From assembly GCA_023078555.1 (NCBI GenBank), contig CM041196.1:11488985-11552984 (forward strand): DNA of 64,000 nucleotides. Direction: 5' to 3'. Positions 63,271-64,000 of the stretch are shown here, piece after piece; position 1 is the first letter of the stretch, and the number at the start of each line of letters is the position of its first letter. The DNA is from Ulva prolifera (Eukaryota > Chlorophyta > Ulvophyceae > Ulvales > Ulvaceae). The position numbers were made by a program, and so were the translations under genes. The notes below the pieces were generated by a model. It made no database searches and was not told the DNA's origin. It saw only the letters and a program-made list of their open reading frames with translations.

Positions 63271-64000
63271 CCAGCAGCTCAGGATGCCAGCTGAGATGTC
63301 AGGCTGTGTATTGAGTCCTCCGGGCACTCCTCCCAGTGGCACCTGAGCTCTCTGGCGATTAGAGTGGATGCGATGGCCCCCAATCTTTGCTGCTGCTACC
63401 TCTTGTGGCGAGATCAGCAAGGGGCCGGATGTTTGTACACTATGGAAACGTTTTGTGTTTTGTGGCTCAAGGCTGAGGAGCACTGTGATGGCGAGGGCTT
63501 TGATGTACATGTATGCATGTGTGCAGCTTACTCCAGTGCACCTGGAGCTCAAGGCAGAGTGTGGAGCACGTGGCGTCCAGGCTGTAGTGAGATGTAGACA
63601 GTATGGGAGTATGTAGACTAAGAGTGATTCAGATTGTGAGTAAATGAGTGCATTTCCGCAGCGCTGACTTCTCGAAGTTGTTGTCTGTTGCCTGTCTGGA
63701 GAGATGGCGCATAATGGCCGGGTCTCTAGCAAGCAAACACTGCATACTGCGCTCGTGTTGGGACCAGGTCTCAGACCTCCTTATTCCGATCTAGGAAACC
63801 TGAATCGGCCTGAGAAGGCGGCTGCAGATCTCTTGCATGGCATTTCATCACACTCTACTTGATGTATATGCACGTTCGGTCGCGTGAATATGTTAGAGAG
63901 GTGACACACTGCGACAAGACTGAACCTCCTCACAGCCTCTCACAGCGAACTACCACGCAATTGCAGAGAAACATCTGGATCTGCTGAAGTTCTGCCTATT
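63271..64000. other. Inverted duplicate of the DNA beyond VWA gene A
   Basis: Matches the reverse complement of about 12900-13634 up to the window edge, for example CTCCAGACAGGCAGCAGACA near 13190 and its complement near 63690. No gene identified. Confidence 0.75.

Overview
The window is nuclear DNA from an intron-bearing eukaryote. Coding regions are GC-rich and split by GT-AG introns whose acceptors usually end in TGCAG, the non-coding DNA is repeat-dense, and the gene products are secreted multidomain proteins and eukaryotic transposon proteins. A unicellular alga or other protist is the most likely source, but nothing here fixes the lineage. Positions 55701-55800 are an assembly gap of N. 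No rRNA, CRISPR array or bacterial-type operon was seen.

Layout. (1) 0.1-8.1 kb, minus strand: a mobile-element locus with an EnSpm/CACTA (Tnp2-like) transposase gene, followed on the same strand by a ULP1-type cysteine protease gene that keeps its His, Asp, Gln and Cys across three exons. (2) 8.6-11.6 kb, plus strand: a divergently transcribed multi-exon gene of unknown function with a coiled-coil C-terminus, interrupted by an array of 66-bp hairpin repeats. (3) 13.6-18.9 and 23.6-28.1 kb, minus strand: two tandem seven-exon paralogues for secreted proteins with the order signal peptide, VWA, thrombospondin type-3 repeat, VWA, thrombospondin type-3 repeat. Both reading frames close exactly (631 and 636 aa). 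A 5'-truncated third copy lies inverted at 61.8-63.3 kb. (4) 39.5-42.4, 49.5-51.6 and 56.1-58.8 kb, plus strand: three paralogues of a secreted protein family I do not recognise, with a basic Cys-rich head, a conserved core and an acidic tyrosine-rich segment that differs between copies.

The 13-59 kb region was built by repeated segmental duplication. One unit of about 10 kb carries the VWA gene (about 13.0-22.8 and 23.0-33.3 kb). Another set carries the Cys/Tyr-rich gene (about 34-43, 43-52 and 53-59 kb, the last rearranged). The flanking non-coding DNA is duplicated along with the genes. A hAT-type MITE family helps to date these events: old copies sit at matching positions in intron 6 of all three VWA copies and about 65 bp past the stops of two Cys/Tyr-rich genes, while young copies with perfect 8-bp target duplications are locus-specific.

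The strongest candidate for something undescribed is the Cys/Tyr-rich secreted family together with its linked VWA/TSP3 genes. I infer an extracellular-matrix, wall or adhesion gene cluster, because every intact gene in the cluster looks secreted. The function itself cannot be read from the sequence.
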